DNA of 64,000 nucleotides from Anopheles merus (taxonomy: Eukaryota; Arthropoda; Insecta; Diptera; Culicidae), in the NCBI RefSeq assembly GCF_017562075.2, contig NC_054083.1, forward strand, positions 43,427,269 through 43,491,268, in the 5' to 3' direction. Shown piece after piece: positions 21,912 to 34,629 of this stretch (position 1 is the stretch's first letter; every line of letters starts with the position of its first letter). The position numbers and the translations under genes are program-made. The notes beneath the pieces are model-generated. The model saw only the letters and a program-made list of their open reading frames with translations. It made no database searches and was not told the origin of the DNA.

Positions 21912-24900
21912 AGTGAAGGTGAGCGAGGGGAGCGACATTTTTGGATGGCAAGCGCCGGGCCGCCTCAACAAGACACCGGCGAACATCGTTTTCATATACT
22001 TTAACCTTATCCGCCGCCGGCTTCTTTGGCGGCAGGCAGAGCAGCGACAAGTGCAAACGAATAATACGTTCGTTCCTCCTCACTATGACAACTCTAATGT
22101 ATGCGTAAATAAACAAACCCATCCAAAGACACGGCATACGGGGCGACCGAAGGGGCTGTGTTTCTGTAGTGTTGGTTGGTTACTTTTGGCTTGTTGTTGC
22201 GACGAGGGGGTTAATTTTTGTTGTTGCAAAAGGGGTGGTGAGTTTCGCGCTCGCTGCTACGATGGCGGCAGCGGTGGCGGTGGCGGTGGCGGTGCACGTT
22301 TTATTTGCACTTCCATTTTTATTCCTCACACCAACACCGGCACATCTGGCGGTGTATTTGTTGGGGCGGTTGGGGGGTTTCTCGACTGCTCTATTTTCCT
22401 TACCGACGCTATCAAACGCACACGTACAAGCTGCGATCTTCTTATAATAGAATATGGTCTCGCAGATCGAGCGTTCTATTTTTTTTTTTGTTGCTGCTGC
22501 TTGGTTTGTGCTACAAACACCAAAAGACACACACACACACGCACACATAATCGTATGCTGTACGTAGTGCGAAATGGTTCGTGTTCGCAAATTAATCGCG
22601 AGCACGAGAGAAGGGAAACCAAGACGCTTGCACAAGACCATTCACGCCATGTAGCGCCCGCGATAAGTGTGTGCCGAAGGGAATGGGGGTGTACGGTGTC
22701 GGGCGCGTATTGTTTGCTTTGCATTGCAAACGAGCAACGAATTTAGGAACAAGAAAAAAAACTGTGACACATACATAGGGTTGAACTGTTTCGTTAGTTC
22801 CTTCTTTCTACTAGAGGTTGTCTTGTGCGTGTGGTCGCTGGATTGGATTGGTTCTACGTTTTTCAGACGTTACCGGTCACTTGTTCGCACGAGACGCCAA
22901 CGAAGATGTCGTGTAATTCATTCCAACCTTGGAATCGATCGTTTTGCAGCTGGTAGCGTACAGCGGAGGGAACAGTGTGGTCACAAAAACACTTTATTTT
23001 GCACCATAATCCTCATTCAAAGTTGCCAAATTCACTGTAACCTTGCGAACATTTCAATAAACTGGAGGTGAATTATTTGACAAATTTTACCGTACCTTTT
23101 CTACTTACCGTTCCTTGAATAGGGCACAAGAATAATTTATGAAATGTCCCTACTGGACTTCGGACACGTTGAACAGTCCTGCAGGAATGCTGAGGTTTTT
23201 TGGAACTTTTTCAACTCCACACCGTTTCGGACGGACTAGAATTTATGGTGCCCCAAATGGAATCGATAAACATCTTGTTCTGATTGCTCTGTGTGTGTGT
23301 GTGTGCAACACATGGAAAGGTAGGAAGAAAACAAGATGAATGTGATTCGGTGTAACACACTGCCACCGAGTTAAAGAAAGCTCCGCTCAAGACCTAAACA
23401 CACGGCAAGGATGAAGAATCCCGGCAATATCCATCTCCGAACAGCGTACGCCTTTTTTCCCCCGTACACGACACGACTGATTACGTCATTATGGGAATTA
23501 TGTCGACATCAATTTCTTGACAGCACATGGGTGTATGCAGTGAGCAGTTGAGTGTTTGCATTGCGCTCTCCATCTCCGTTCGATCGTCCACCGTATCGTC
23601 GTCAGCAATGGGAAAGGACGACGATGCGACGTAGAGTGTGTGTGTGTGTTTTTCTATTATTTCAATGTTTCCCCGTTGTTTTGTATTGTTTCCATCCTGC
23701 GAACAGGAAGGAAAACGGCATGCAGCTCCATCGTGTACGTAGTCTGAATTTGATTTGAGTTCATCTTGTTGAAGCGAGCTCTCCATTTATATAGTAGCTT
23801 GATTGTCTTGTGCCACTACGGCGGAGAGTGGCCCGTTTTGAGCACGTGTACAACAGTGCAGAGAATACAGCTCGTGCCAGGTAGGTGGAGTACTTGAAAT
23901 GATTTGATTTTATCTTTATCATCAATTACACAAATGGACAGTTCGTTTTCCTGTCCAGCTGGAACTCAGTGTGTGATGGTAATGCAGGCTGTAGTAGAAG
24001 TAGTTAGAGGACGCTCTTGGCATTTTACAACAAAGCCAAGCGCACAAGGAAATGGTTAACACCGGAACTATCAACAGCACACCTAGAGACGTGATTGGGA
24101 GGATTGAGGTTTGTTTACCATCCCAATACGACTTAGCAGGAAATTGGCTTGAAGCGGAGAAAACAAGTAGGCGGCAGTGCGAGAAGGATTGGTTTGCTGG
24201 GAAAAAGAAGTAAACAGTGAACTACCTTTTCATTCCATATTACTGCTCTTCAGTGGTACTGGAGCTGTTAAAGGTGTTGGGGGTTTTTAATTCAATCGCA
24301 CTTTCAAGTGGCAGGAAACGAACCTCTAACCTCTTGTTAGGTGTAGCACCCACGCGGCAGAGCCGACAGGAAGCTGGAAACCAATTCAATTCAGCTGATG
24401 AGAGAGTCCTGTACCTCGGTGTTGGGGCGCACAACTCCCAAACCCCCCTGCTTTCCAGCAACCACCGTACCCATTTTACAGTGTCAATCCATGTCGGTGG
24501 GAAAGCGTTTTATCCCTCGGGGAAGCAAAAGGAAATCCACATCCAAGCACGAACGTCACTCGCACGGTTTTTGAGCGCAATGGCTGGTGCAATGTGTGTT
24601 GTCGCCCGTTGTCACTGCCAGCCAGCCACATAACTTCTCACTTTTAATCGAATCAATGTGTAATGTCACACTCACTCACAGGCGGAACCACCTTCCACAT
24701 GTGTGCAGTCACCGCTGGCCTGGCCTCAGGCATTGGAAGTCGAAGGTTTCGAGTTGGTGTTTTGTGGTTTCGTCTCATCTCCCGGCACATCGTGTGGGAG
24801 AGTTTGCGACGCGCTCGGGCGGTTCTACGTACCGCGGGTTGGGTTGTGTTTGTCCCCACAAGGAAACCGGAAAAGGGCAAAATTAGATTGCATTCTGTAC

Positions 24901-25804
24901 CGTTTCGAAGAGCAATAACAGCAGCAGCAGCAGCAGCGGCAGCAGCAAACCGCGCGGCAACGTTCCGTTTCGCACGAGAATCGCTTCTGGGGCGTTAAAG
25001 CTCAGTCGAGAGACATTAGGCAAAGCTACAGAAGGACGCTCGGAAATGGTTGATATTCCAATGCTTTGAAAGCATTTTGATAGCAATTTCTAGTTAGCAA
25101 GCGATGGCGACGTATAAAGTTTACCCTAACGTGTAATAAATGGCGTTTTTTGGGGCTCCTTTCTACTCGACATCCTCGCGAAAAATGGACGAGAAAATTC
25201 TACTACAAACTAATTGTCACACTCGTTCAAATGCAATCTCATCTTGCCGAGCTGCTCCGTCTTGCCAAATTTGTGGCACAGGCAAAGTTGTGAAGAAGAA
25301 AAGTTGGAAAATTAAACACTATCATAGCGGTGACGCTGGGTGTTCTAGCTTCTATTCGATGTGAAACTTTACAAAAATACGATTTAAAAAAAGCGGGGTG
25401 GTGCCACACAATTTTAACGCGCAGATAAAACGAAACGCGAGTGAAGCATGCTCACGCTGCGAAACTTTTATCTTCCGCAAGTGCGCCCGGTAATGGGCGT
25501 TGAAGTGGTTTTGGGAACAATTTTCATCTGCCCCGCTAGTGCTTCACTGTGCCACGGTTGCGGTTTGCGTTGGTTTTATGTTAGTAAGAAGTTGCTTCTT
25601 GTTTTTCAACCTTCATTGTACATCTTTTTTATATGTGCTACTTTAAAGGGATAAGTGTTGTTACGCTTTCTTGTTACAATTTCAAAATATTATTATATTG
25701 TGCTGAAAACGTGTTTCATCTGACAGATCTGCCCAAAAAATGTATTTTGGGCTATACACATGATCCTTTACACATTTTAACCGGCCAAGCGTGGAGCGGA
25801 AGCA

Positions 25805-25858
25805 TGGTGCCGTGGTAAATACTTGGGCTAGCACACAACTCGTCTCGGGTTGGATTCT
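25805..25858 (+). mobile_element. tRNA-like pol III promoter relic, probably an old SINE
   Basis: An A-box-like TGGTGCCGTGG (25805-25815) and a B-box-like GGGTTGGATTCT (25847-25858) are in order and roughly at tRNA spacing. Stems are poor, so I read it as a decayed tRNA-derived element and not a working tRNA gene. Confidence 0.25.
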
Positions 25859-28800
25859 TGTCGGCATCGAACGGGTCTTTATGTGTTGAACATTGTTATT
25901 GTGTGATGTTTCAGTTTGCTTTTACTTTAGGTTAAAGAGCATATTAATGTACTCTTCCTGATGAAGCTTTTTGTATAGTGTACCATTAGTGTTTAATGGA
26001 CAAATAGAAGAAACTACGAACCACATACTCTATATTCCGACTGACATCTCCCCAGCAAGTGGATTGTTGTGTGTGGGTGTGCCGCCGCCGCCGGTATAAA
26101 GTCGGAAACCCTTGTTTTAAGCGCAAAGACAAGCCATGCATCATGGATTGCTCGCGTGAACGGGCATGTGTGTGATTGCTGTGTGTGGACACGAGCCGTG
26201 GGTATGTTATCACCAAGCGTGAGAGTTGGTGTGTGCGGGGGGGGGGGGGGAGTACAGCTTAAGTGTATTTCCACCCACTATTATGTTGTTATCAGTGTCG
26301 GTGGTACCATTTTCAACGCCGTGCCGGCGCGACCTTATATGTGGGTGTGGTGCCGGCCGCCATCAGTACAGAGTTGCGGTTTATCTTTCTTTTTTATTTC
26401 CTTTTTTATCTTAAGCACGGTCAAGCCTTACAATCTACTCTAGCCAAATAGTCAGCACGCGCTCGTGTGTTAGTGTTGCCTGCCCGCGGGTCGTTAGTGT
26501 TTAGCGCCTGGTGGAACGCTAGTCCGCGGTACAAGATAAGACCCCCGTACACCAAATCCTTTTCACGACTTCCGGTATTTGGTAGTACGCGGGCGCAATT
26601 GGAAAGCTCAAGGTGTGGACTGCCAAGAAGAAGAGACGTAACCATACATTAATTATACTTTTAGGGAGTTTGGTAGGTTCATTCATGACTGCTACATTTA
26701 TTTAAATTTTCTTCCCGAACATCAATCATCAACACTGGAGCCATCCACGTGAGAGCAGCTAATACACCTGTAGTTGTGTGTGTTTGTGTGTGTGCCTATG
26801 TTTGTGGTAAACGTCATTGGGGGTTCTCATCGTCTGTGACAGCTGGTGGTGAGTAGCAGCACGGGTTGAAGCAAACTGTCAGATGCGCTCTCTACAATCG
26901 GTACCTCAGCAGACGCCACTCAGCGTGTCGCGTGTTGTGGGTGTGCGAGTACCACGGAAGCGCACTTGCTCGTGTGCATAGTTTTCCGCTTACTCACCCC
27001 CCATGTTTGTGTCTCTCCCTTCTTGTTGGTGTTTATCTCTCATTCTCTTTCCCTTCGATATGTCTCGCACTCTCTGTAAAACGGTCATGTTCTTGCATAT
27101 GTGCAACGTGCACGCAATTTATTCTCTCTTTCGTATAAACAATCCTCTCTCTCTCTCATGGTTTCATGATTTCACCTCTACGCTCACGCGGAAAGTGGAA
27201 TTAATTCCATTTGAACGCACGCACACTGGTGCACGATTTTTCCTCAATTTGCTTGGAAGTTTGTTGGACCCAGCGTTCCAATGTCGACCAAAGAGCGAAC
27301 AAAAAAAGAGCAAACGACCACACTGTGTGTGTTTGGTTGAAATTGTGAGCTTACGCGATGCGTTGCGATACAATTTCTGCAAGCAACTCTTCGCCGTGAT
27401 ACGCGTGTATTTGTGGTTACCACCGTCACTGCTGCCACCAACACACCAAACCGAATCGATCCATGTTTTCTGGTGGAAAGCTGGGAAATGTGTTTCGCAT
27501 CCGGAGTGAAACCGATTGTACACCCTTCGATGGCTTCCAGGCTCTCACGTCATAGAAAAAACTCCATTTGTAGTGGTGTGTTGGAAAAATAATCAATAAA
27601 CTGGGAAAAACCTGTCCAGCAGTTTCTCTCCGTTTGGCCGGCTCTCTGAGTTTTCCACACACTCTATCTCTCCCAATCACTTTCTCTCTTTCTCTCACAC
27701 AAACACACACATACACTATCTAACACACGGCAGTTTGGCGTGAAAATTGGCCGAAAAATCTACCGGCCGTCAGAAAGTGTCCCGATTCGGTTGCCGGTGG
27801 TGTAGTGTGTGCGTCGCTGTTATTTTCAAACGCCTTCCGCCCTCCCTCTTGTGCATCGTGTGTGTGTGTGTTTGTGTGTCTGCCCGTGTGTATGTGTATG
27901 TATGTGCAGCAGTTACCTCCTCACCATCATCCGTAAACGTTGCGTGTGTGTTTGCATCACAATTTACATGCACATTTGCTCACTATTGCTTCTCACAGTA
28001 GCGTGCGTTTGTGGGGAGGTACACAGACACTTAGTCTATGTGACGCGGATGCTGTGACATTTCGGGTTTCTGGGTTCTGGAACGTTGAAGGGCGTTGTGG
28101 GGTGCTACAGTTCACACTGTTGTCAATCGATACCGGCATTTCCGCCCATAAAATACACGCACACATAAAGAGAAACTATCGGCTGGCATGATCGCTGTGG
28201 TTAATTTCGTGTTGCAAGTGAACGCTGTTTTTATCGTTATTGGTAGATACATTTTCGGAAAACTAAGTGTGAAACTAAGATTTTTTCTCACCCGAACCGA
28301 TGTACAACGATTTCAATTAGTCTGGTGTTACGGTTTGTGTGTATTGGAACGAAAGTACGAGAGAGGAAAAAAACAACAGAATACTGCAAACTGAGCCACG
28401 TGCACGTGAGTGAATGGTGTGTGAGTGTGGTATGTGGCACGGGCGCAGCAGCCATCTATCGTGCTTCTAACAGTGTATGAGCATGTGTGTGTGTTTGTGT
28501 GTGCATATGAGACGACTGTGTGTGTGTGTGTGGGTTTAAGAGCGACGGTGCGGTTTTTGCACCTTTCTAACCGGCGTTTTATTACTATTTTCCCAAAACG
28601 TTGTGGGTTTTCCGACTCTTGAAATAATAAACAATATTATTACTTAGAAAGCACCGCAAGCACACCAGCAAATCGTCGTGCTGTACATTTTCCAACGCTT
28701 TTCCGAACCTGAACACACCCCGTTCTGTGTGCGCCCCTCGTCGTGTCGTGTGTTTTGTATCGATTTTTTTTTTGGTTTTGTACGCTGTGTTATTTTTACC

Positions 28801-29469
28801 CTGTCGGTACAGAACGCGCTGCTGGTGCATTATTCCCGTCTGGCCCAGGCCCGGAAAGAGGTTGCATGAGGTTGCACTTTCGGCTGAGGTGCATTTTAAT
28901 GCAATAGAGGCGTGTGTGTGTATGTGTGTCTCCATCGATATGCGGTATTATGTGTCTGTTTGAGTGTGTGTGTAGGTGGTTTGGCTGTAGACGAAAGGGA
29001 ACCATGCTATTTTCTACACGACGACCTTTTCAGGGTTGCGTATGCGGGAGCCCTCGGGAGAGTTGGGGACACCCAGACACGAACCGCAGGGAGGGGCAGA
29101 CCTTTTAATTTAAGATTGATTTGGACGATAAGATTTCACTTGAATATTTAATTCGATGTCGCAGATGAAATGAAATCTGTGTGCTTGCTGCTAGGGTCAG
29201 CGGGTGTTTTGGAGTTTTTGTGAGAACATTACTATTACAAAAAGGGAAGATTAAATCTTTGCTTTAAAAAATTTTAATATTTTTAACTTCCACATGTTTC
29301 ATACTAGTGACGAAAAGTGTTCCATTGTGAAAGATTGTTCTAGTCAAAATTTAAAATAACGTTCAACCATTGCGCAACCGGAGTCGGTGGCATCGCTAAA
29401 GTGCAGAAGCAAAATTGAAAAGACAACTTACGCTGTGAGGTTTTCCCAACAATAAAGCAGCTTTTTCAG

Positions 29470-29559
29470 CGAACAAACAACCTACGTTCCACAGTTGCGA
29501 GCGTTCCACGTGTGATGGTAGTACTGCTGGAAGCAAAAGGCATCAACTACAAGATGATG
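29470..29559 (+). CDS. Candidate phase-0 internal exon (30 codons)
   Basis: An acceptor GCTTTTTCAG (AG at 29468-29469) and a consensus donor ATGATG|GTAAGT (29559/29560) bound 90 bases that are open in phase 0 on both sides. The peptide is RTNNLRSTVASVPR followed by VMVVLLEAKGINYKMM. It would fit after the phase-0 exon ending at 11598. The RVMVVLLEAKGINY part loosely resembles the first helix of glutathione-transferase-fold proteins, but the preceding residues do not, so I do not name it. An internal ATG at 29515 could also be an alternative start. One 90-base open segment can arise by chance. Confidence 0.3.
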
Positions 29560-30109
29560 GTAAGTGGCACTTTGCTTAAACTCATCGCTCCATGCGTCCG
29601 GGAAAATGGTTCCAAAAGGTTAAAAAAATTCGAAATTGCGATCCCATTTTTGGATGCTCCGGGTTCGGTTTGTACAGTCACAGTAAGTTGCGCCATTAAT
29701 TCCATCATTTCCAATGCTCTGTGCTGTGGTGCGACTACGTGTCAGTGGTTAAGCTGGCCACTTTTATGGTGTTGTTTTTCCATTTGTTTTACTTTGCTCT
29801 CCTCTGGCTCACACGCTTCGTTGCACTTCTCGCCGTTGATAATAATTTCGATTCGATTTTCGGTTCGCGTCATCCGCTAACGGTGCTACCCAGGAACGGA
29901 ACGTTGAACTTGAGGAAGTTCCGTTTTCGCCCCGGTTCAATCGCTGCTTCGGTGGCGTTGCCCTAGCTAGGAGTAGGTGTGATCTCGTGCCGGTTTCGGG
30001 GGTGTTTTTTGGAGCTATGAGAGTATGAAAACAAATCGAAAGAAAACAATACTCTCTCTCGCCCTTCCATCTCACCTCTCTCACAACAACTCCCCGCACG
30101 AAAACTACA

Positions 30110-30391
30110 ATGGTATTTTCAACAGAATTTCCCTTAACACTGGTGGTGCTGCTACTGGTGAAAGTAACGGCAACAACTTCCGCAAACGATTTCTGTTCCT
30201 GTTTTGCTGGCATCGGTCGTCGTCGTGATCGGAGCCCGAAACGGAGGGCAAAGTCAAGCGTTAGGAAATTTTGTCGAAATGTATATCCCAATCCGAATCG
30301 AAGTACCTTCCCGGGCCGGCATGCCCCACACCAAAACCGGGTACGTTGCAAAAGATTGCTTGCACAAAGAGTAAAGTTGTATTTCGCGTGA
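30110..30391 (+). CDS. Possible small cationic secreted peptide
   Basis: ATG at 30110 in a fair context (ACAATGG) opens a 93-residue frame. It has a signal-like start, MVFSTEFPLTLVVLLLVKV, then a very basic region with four cysteines (SPKRRAKSSVRKFCR and NRVRCKRLLAQRVKLYF). The layout recalls cationic antimicrobial peptides, but no known family fold is evident. A longer frame (29809-30630) is open on the opposite strand. With no promoter, splice or polyA support, this may be chance. Confidence 0.18.
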   Translation: MVFSTEFPLTLVVLLLVKVTATTSANDFCSCFAGIGRRRDRSPKRRAKSSVRKFCRNVYPNPNRSTFPGRHAPHQNRVRCKRLLAQRVKLYFA

Positions 30392-31307
30392 TCGGAGCGC
30401 GGGAGTGGAAAAATGTACAACAATTTACGAAGGTGTACGGGGCGACGAGCGGCTTTGATGGCTCCCGATTGCCTCGAGGAAAAATTCTTTTTTTTCCACT
30501 TTTGTGTGAAACAATGTTGTTCGCTGCGCCCATAACGGCAATCAAAAACGGGATGGAGAGAAAGAGTGGAAAGAAGGTTCTCTTTTACCTTCACACCGGC
30601 GCGTAACACAACTGTGGCGGGGGTTGACATTTTCGGAGAAGAGATTGGGCGACGGTGTTGGAGGCGGATTTCCCGAACGGTGGTGCGGAAAAGGCTAAAC
30701 TTTTAACAAGTTCCAGTAGCGAATTTCCACCCCCTCCTACACGCAGGAATGCTTTCCACCCATTACGGATCGCGTGCTATTTTTCTTATTTACTTTCATC
30801 TGATTCGAAATCAAATTTGAATTTGCAGGGCGAATCGATCGGGCAAAGTTTTGTTGTGTGTGGGTGTGTGTGTGGGTGGGTTTAGGTTCCGCGGGGACTT
30901 TGACTATTATGAACGGTATTCGTAAATTTGATTTAAATCTTTACTGTCGCATTGCTGTCGGGATGGAACGGTGGGAATGGGAAGGGTAGAGACATTGCAA
31001 TGGGGGTTTGAGTAGGCACGATCCGGCAGGTCATTATAGTATTATGGTTAAAAGGTTAAAGGTAGGCGAAAGTTTGACAAGAGATGAGAGTTTGTTATTA
31101 CGATTACCGCCGTGGCGAAGGTCTGAGAAAAGGGTAGTCTGAGAAAAGGGTAGGCTGAGAAGAGGGGAGTATACAATGTGATATGCAAAGAAAGCTCGGT
31201 GCTTCATATTCTGGATTAGTAGACAAGGATAAGGCATGACTGTATCTAGACTGGCTTGCACAAGCTCAGATGGCTATCAACTCCCATTTTGTCAACTGTG
31301 TTTATTG

Positions 31308-31957
31308 TAGTGGTGTGCTCTCTGAAGCGATTGGACTCCGTCTGATTCTGACTTCGGAAAAATCGGAACCACTAGTTCCACAAGGAGTCGTCCGTAGTCG
31401 TCCGGAGTCGTTCAGAGTCGTCCGGTGTCGTCCGGTGTCGTCCGGAGTCGTCCAGAGTCGTCGGGAGTCTTCCGGAGTCGTCCAGAGTCGTAGTCCTTAA
31501 GAGTCGGCTGAAGTCGTCTGTAGTCGTCCGTAGTCGTCCGTAGTCGTCCGTAGTCATTCAGAGTTGTCTGGAGTTGGCCAGAGTCATCCGCAGTCTGCCG
31601 CAGTTGGAGTCGGGCGAAGACTGCCCATACAATGTGTTTGTGACAAGGCATTTGATTTCGTGGTGTTTTATTACTCTTTCGGTTAGCGAAGAATAGCGGT
31701 TTAAGTCAGCAGGAATCGGGATTGAAGATGAAATGCCTGTCTACAAGAACATTACACCGGCCGTCACCGGCCTACTTTAGAAGGCACCGACTCTGACTCC
31801 GGACAATTCCGACTCTGGTTGACTTTGGACGTGTCCGGATGACACCGGGACGTCTGCAGATAATGTTGGTCGGGCCTACCTTCTGGAGTCGTTTTCGAAA
31901 TGTTAGGAGTCAGATCGGAATCTACTCTGGATTTTTGCCAAACTTCATCCATCACTA
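31308..31957 (+). mobile_element. Non-autonomous hAT-like element A with inverted tandem arrays
   Basis: The left end is TAGTGGTGTGCTCTCTG and the right end is ...CATCCATCACTA, so both termini start TAGTG when read inward. Flanks are 8-base direct repeats with one mismatch: GTTTATTG (31300-31307) and GTTTAGTG (31958-31965). hAT transposases make 8-base target duplications and use short YARNG-type ends, which fits. The 650-base element carries no transposase frame. Its left part is a 10-base tandem array and its right part a decayed array in the opposite sense, around a unique core of about 150 bases (31620-31770). Element B is a related copy in reverse orientation. Confidence 0.75.
31384..31612. 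repeat. Tandem array of a 10-base unit (GAGTCGTCCG)
   Basis: About 22 degenerate copies of GAGTCGTCCG lie inside element A, with most variation at the first and last positions. The 10-base period is close to one turn of B-DNA, so every copy would face the same side of the helix. The Ser-Arg and Asp-Asp-Tyr open frames across it are repeat artefacts. Confidence 0.9.
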
Positions 31958-32948
31958 GTTTAGTGAGTAATTTGGTTATAAATGCCATTATTCCCAAACC
32001 ATGAATCTAGATGGACAGCTAGAGACATTTTTATTCGTTCTGTAAATGAGTTAAAGGATTGCTTTACAGCCATTGTCCTTTACAATTCTTTTTAATTTTA
32101 AGAGCAGTCCTGAAACATTAGAAACGATGTGGGCCTAACATTTACCACATTTTATAATTCTTACTTGGCCTTAGGTATATATTGAATCCGTTAGTACTGA
32201 TTGAAACTATTGAACACTGTAGATGGCCCAACTCATCACATCACTATCTATTACAAGTCGGTACATTTGTTGATTCCTTTCAAGACTGCTTCGCGTATCA
32301 TGTACTGAATAGTCCAACATCAAAACACAAACCTTTATAACATAAATAAGCAATCTGGTGAATTGTTAACCTTCATCATCATCATGCTTAATTCAATTCC
32401 AGTGCTCCGGTGCTTAACACTTCAACACCACAGTTCCGCCGCTCCCAAGCGTTACTTCTTTCACTCCCTTCCCACACACATGTGCGTGTGTGTGAGAGTG
32501 CTCTCAAACAACTCTTATACGAAACCCATCCTGCCGCCATCCTTACGATTGCTGCTATGTGTGTAATGAACGGGTGGTTCCCACTTTCATTTACCACCAT
32601 TGTGCGGTGTGTCTTTGTTTGGTCACACGAATGTCGTGAAGCAAAGTTGGCAGGAAGAAAAGAAGGAAAGTTAAACTTTACTACCATTTCTTCAAAAAGC
32701 TTTCTTCGCACAGTTCGTCGTGATATGCGTGCTGCCTGGCGCATCCTGTGCATCGCAAAGGCAAAGACAAAAACGAACTCCTCTCTCCAGACTTTGCTGC
32801 ACGTTCTTGGTTAACAGTCCCCCGGATCAGTAGTGTGCCAGCGTGGAGTGTGTGGTGTGGCAAGCGAGAGGACATATATTGTCCTTAAATTTCGTCACAT
32901 TCTCGCCCATTTGCTTCCTTTTCACGGTGTCTGTCGCCCGTTTGGCAG

Positions 32949-32992
32949 AGGAGGTCGTCGTTGTCCGGTGCATTTTGGAAGACAAAGAATTG
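32949..32992 (+). other. Candidate 44-base microexon
   Basis: A pyrimidine-rich tract ending TTTGGCAG (AG at 32947-32948) and a consensus donor GAATTG|GTGAGTG bound 44 bases that are open in all three frames. In one frame it reads EVVVVRCILEDKEL. Entered in phase 0 and joined to the exon at 35712 it would create a stop, so the two could not sit next to each other in that frame. Only the splice signals support it. Confidence 0.22.
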
Positions 32993-34147
32993 GTGAGTGT
33001 GTGTGCGTTTAAGGGTGGGTGCATGGCCGGGAGGGAAAGGTACTCTATGCGGTGGGAACGCATACGACGCTTTGAGAATTCGCTTAAAACTTGATGATGG
33101 TGGTATTTGATTGTAAATTTATGATGGTCTTTCCTTCAGTGAATGTGCAAAGCTTGCGAGACGCGCGTTTGGTACCTCGTCCAACGAATGTCGGGTTCAA
33201 CAGGGTTCAACAGCTTCAGGTCATCGGTTTCATTGCTTGAAAGAGCTTCAAAACATTACCTTTTTGTAAATTGCGAGCGAAAAAAGAAATAATCAATTAA
33301 TTTCGCTATGTGTAACAGAGTCGTATCATAGCACACAAACTTTGGCGTTCTGTACGACACGTTCCTGACCCGCTGAAGCACGTTTTGGGAAGCCGAACGG
33401 GTGCAAAATTTCTAATTGCATCGCACAAGGTTGCAACATTGGCGCTGCCCCCGCTTGCGCTTTTGCAGCGAGAGTATTGGGCGGAAGCAAAACTTGTGTC
33501 AAACATATGTTCTGTTCCCCGCACAGCAATGAGGTTGACGTTGTTGCTGTGCCCGGTTTAGAACAAACTTTCCTCTAGTCACCCCAATTAGTGTATTCAA
33601 ATTGTTTCACCCCCGGTTCCTCCACCCCTCCCCAACCTCCTCCGATCCTTGTTTTGTTGGAAAGTTGCATAAACTTAATTTTCTTTTCGAGCTATTCCCC
33701 CAAAACACAATTATAACAAAATTCGCGTGTACATAAATTTTCCCGTTCGATGCGGACGACGTGCGGCAGCACCACGCTCTCGGTTCTCATTAGACCTGCA
33801 CATAAAACATTTGCACATCGACGTGTGTGTGTGTGAGAGAGAGAGGGATGGAGCATGTGGAGCGTCGCGTGTCATCCCGCCAGGACTCAGTGGCCGTTGC
33901 AAATTCCCCCAGGTGCAAGGTTTGTGTCCCTGAATTCGAGACCTGGCCGACGGTGTATGGAGCGCGTTCGGTTGTGCGCTGCTGCTGTTGCCGCTACACT
34001 TGTGTCGGATGAATAATCTATGCTGGAACCGTTTTGTTTTTCCCTCTCTCTGTATGTGTGCTTTGTTTGTGTGTATCACACACACACACAGTGTTCTAGC
34101 CATGCGCGTCGTGTCCTTCTCTTTTCATTTCGCGCTTCGGTTTCTTG

Positions 34148-34629
34148 TAGTGATGGGTAAAGTTGGCAAAAAACGTAGTTAACTCCTATCTGACTCCGAC
34201 AATTTCGGAACCATCGCCGGAAGGTAGGTCCGCCCAGCGTTATCTGGTGTAGTTCGGAATCGTCTGGAGCCGTCCAGATTCGCCCAGGGTCGCCCGGCGT
34301 CGCTCAGAGTCTCCTGAAGTTGTCCGGAGTTCCACTCAAATCATTATTCTTTGAAAGAAAGGCCTGTTTAAGAAGTGCAGGCGCAAAGCGAAAGAAGAAA
34401 AAATACCACAGAATCAAATGCCTGGCCACAAATACATTGTACCGGCAGTCTTCGGCCGACCCTGACTCCGGACGACTTCGTCCCCAGACCACTACGGTGG
34501 ACTAAAGACGACTCCTATCCGGGTGACTACTACGGCTCTGGACGACTCCGACTCCGGGCGGAACTAGTGGTTCTCATTATGCCGGAGTCGCATCGGAGTC
34601 GTGGTTTCGCTCCAGATAGCACATCACCA
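34148..34629 (-). mobile_element. Non-autonomous hAT-like element B
   Basis: The left end TAGTGATGGGTAAAGTTGGC matches the reversed right end of element A (TAGTGATGGATGAAGTTTGG). The right end, read inward as TGGTGATGTGCTATCTGGAG, matches the left end of A. B is therefore the same family in the opposite orientation. The cores also align in reverse (GGCATTTGAT...GTGG). The flanking octamers GTTTCTTG (34140-34147) and GTTCCGTG (34630-34637) agree at 6 of 8 positions, so B is probably older. It carries shorter versions of the TCCGG-centred 10-base arrays. Confidence 0.65.

Larger units (their letters stand above)
20670..29469. other. Long non-coding stretch
   Basis: Apart from the weak candidates listed separately (21539, 21248 and 25805) I see no gene. 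The sequence has many TG runs (21480-21495, 23290-23305, 26770-26795, 27858-27885, 28487-28532) and a run of 14 G at 26237. A 277-codon + frame at 21913-22746 has no ATG start at its left end and consists of low-complexity Cys/Gly/His-Thr stretches, so I do not call it. A CAG/CAGCAG run lies near 24920. Confidence 0.5.

Noticed and set aside
21913..22746. 277-codon + frame, the longest in the window
   Set aside because: No ATG at its start, low-complexity Cys, Gly and His-Thr runs, and no splice or promoter support.
29809..30630. 273-codon minus frame with ATG
   Set aside because: No recognisable domain or ordered composition and no promoter or polyA support. A chance frame of this length is plausible in 64 kb of GC-balanced DNA.
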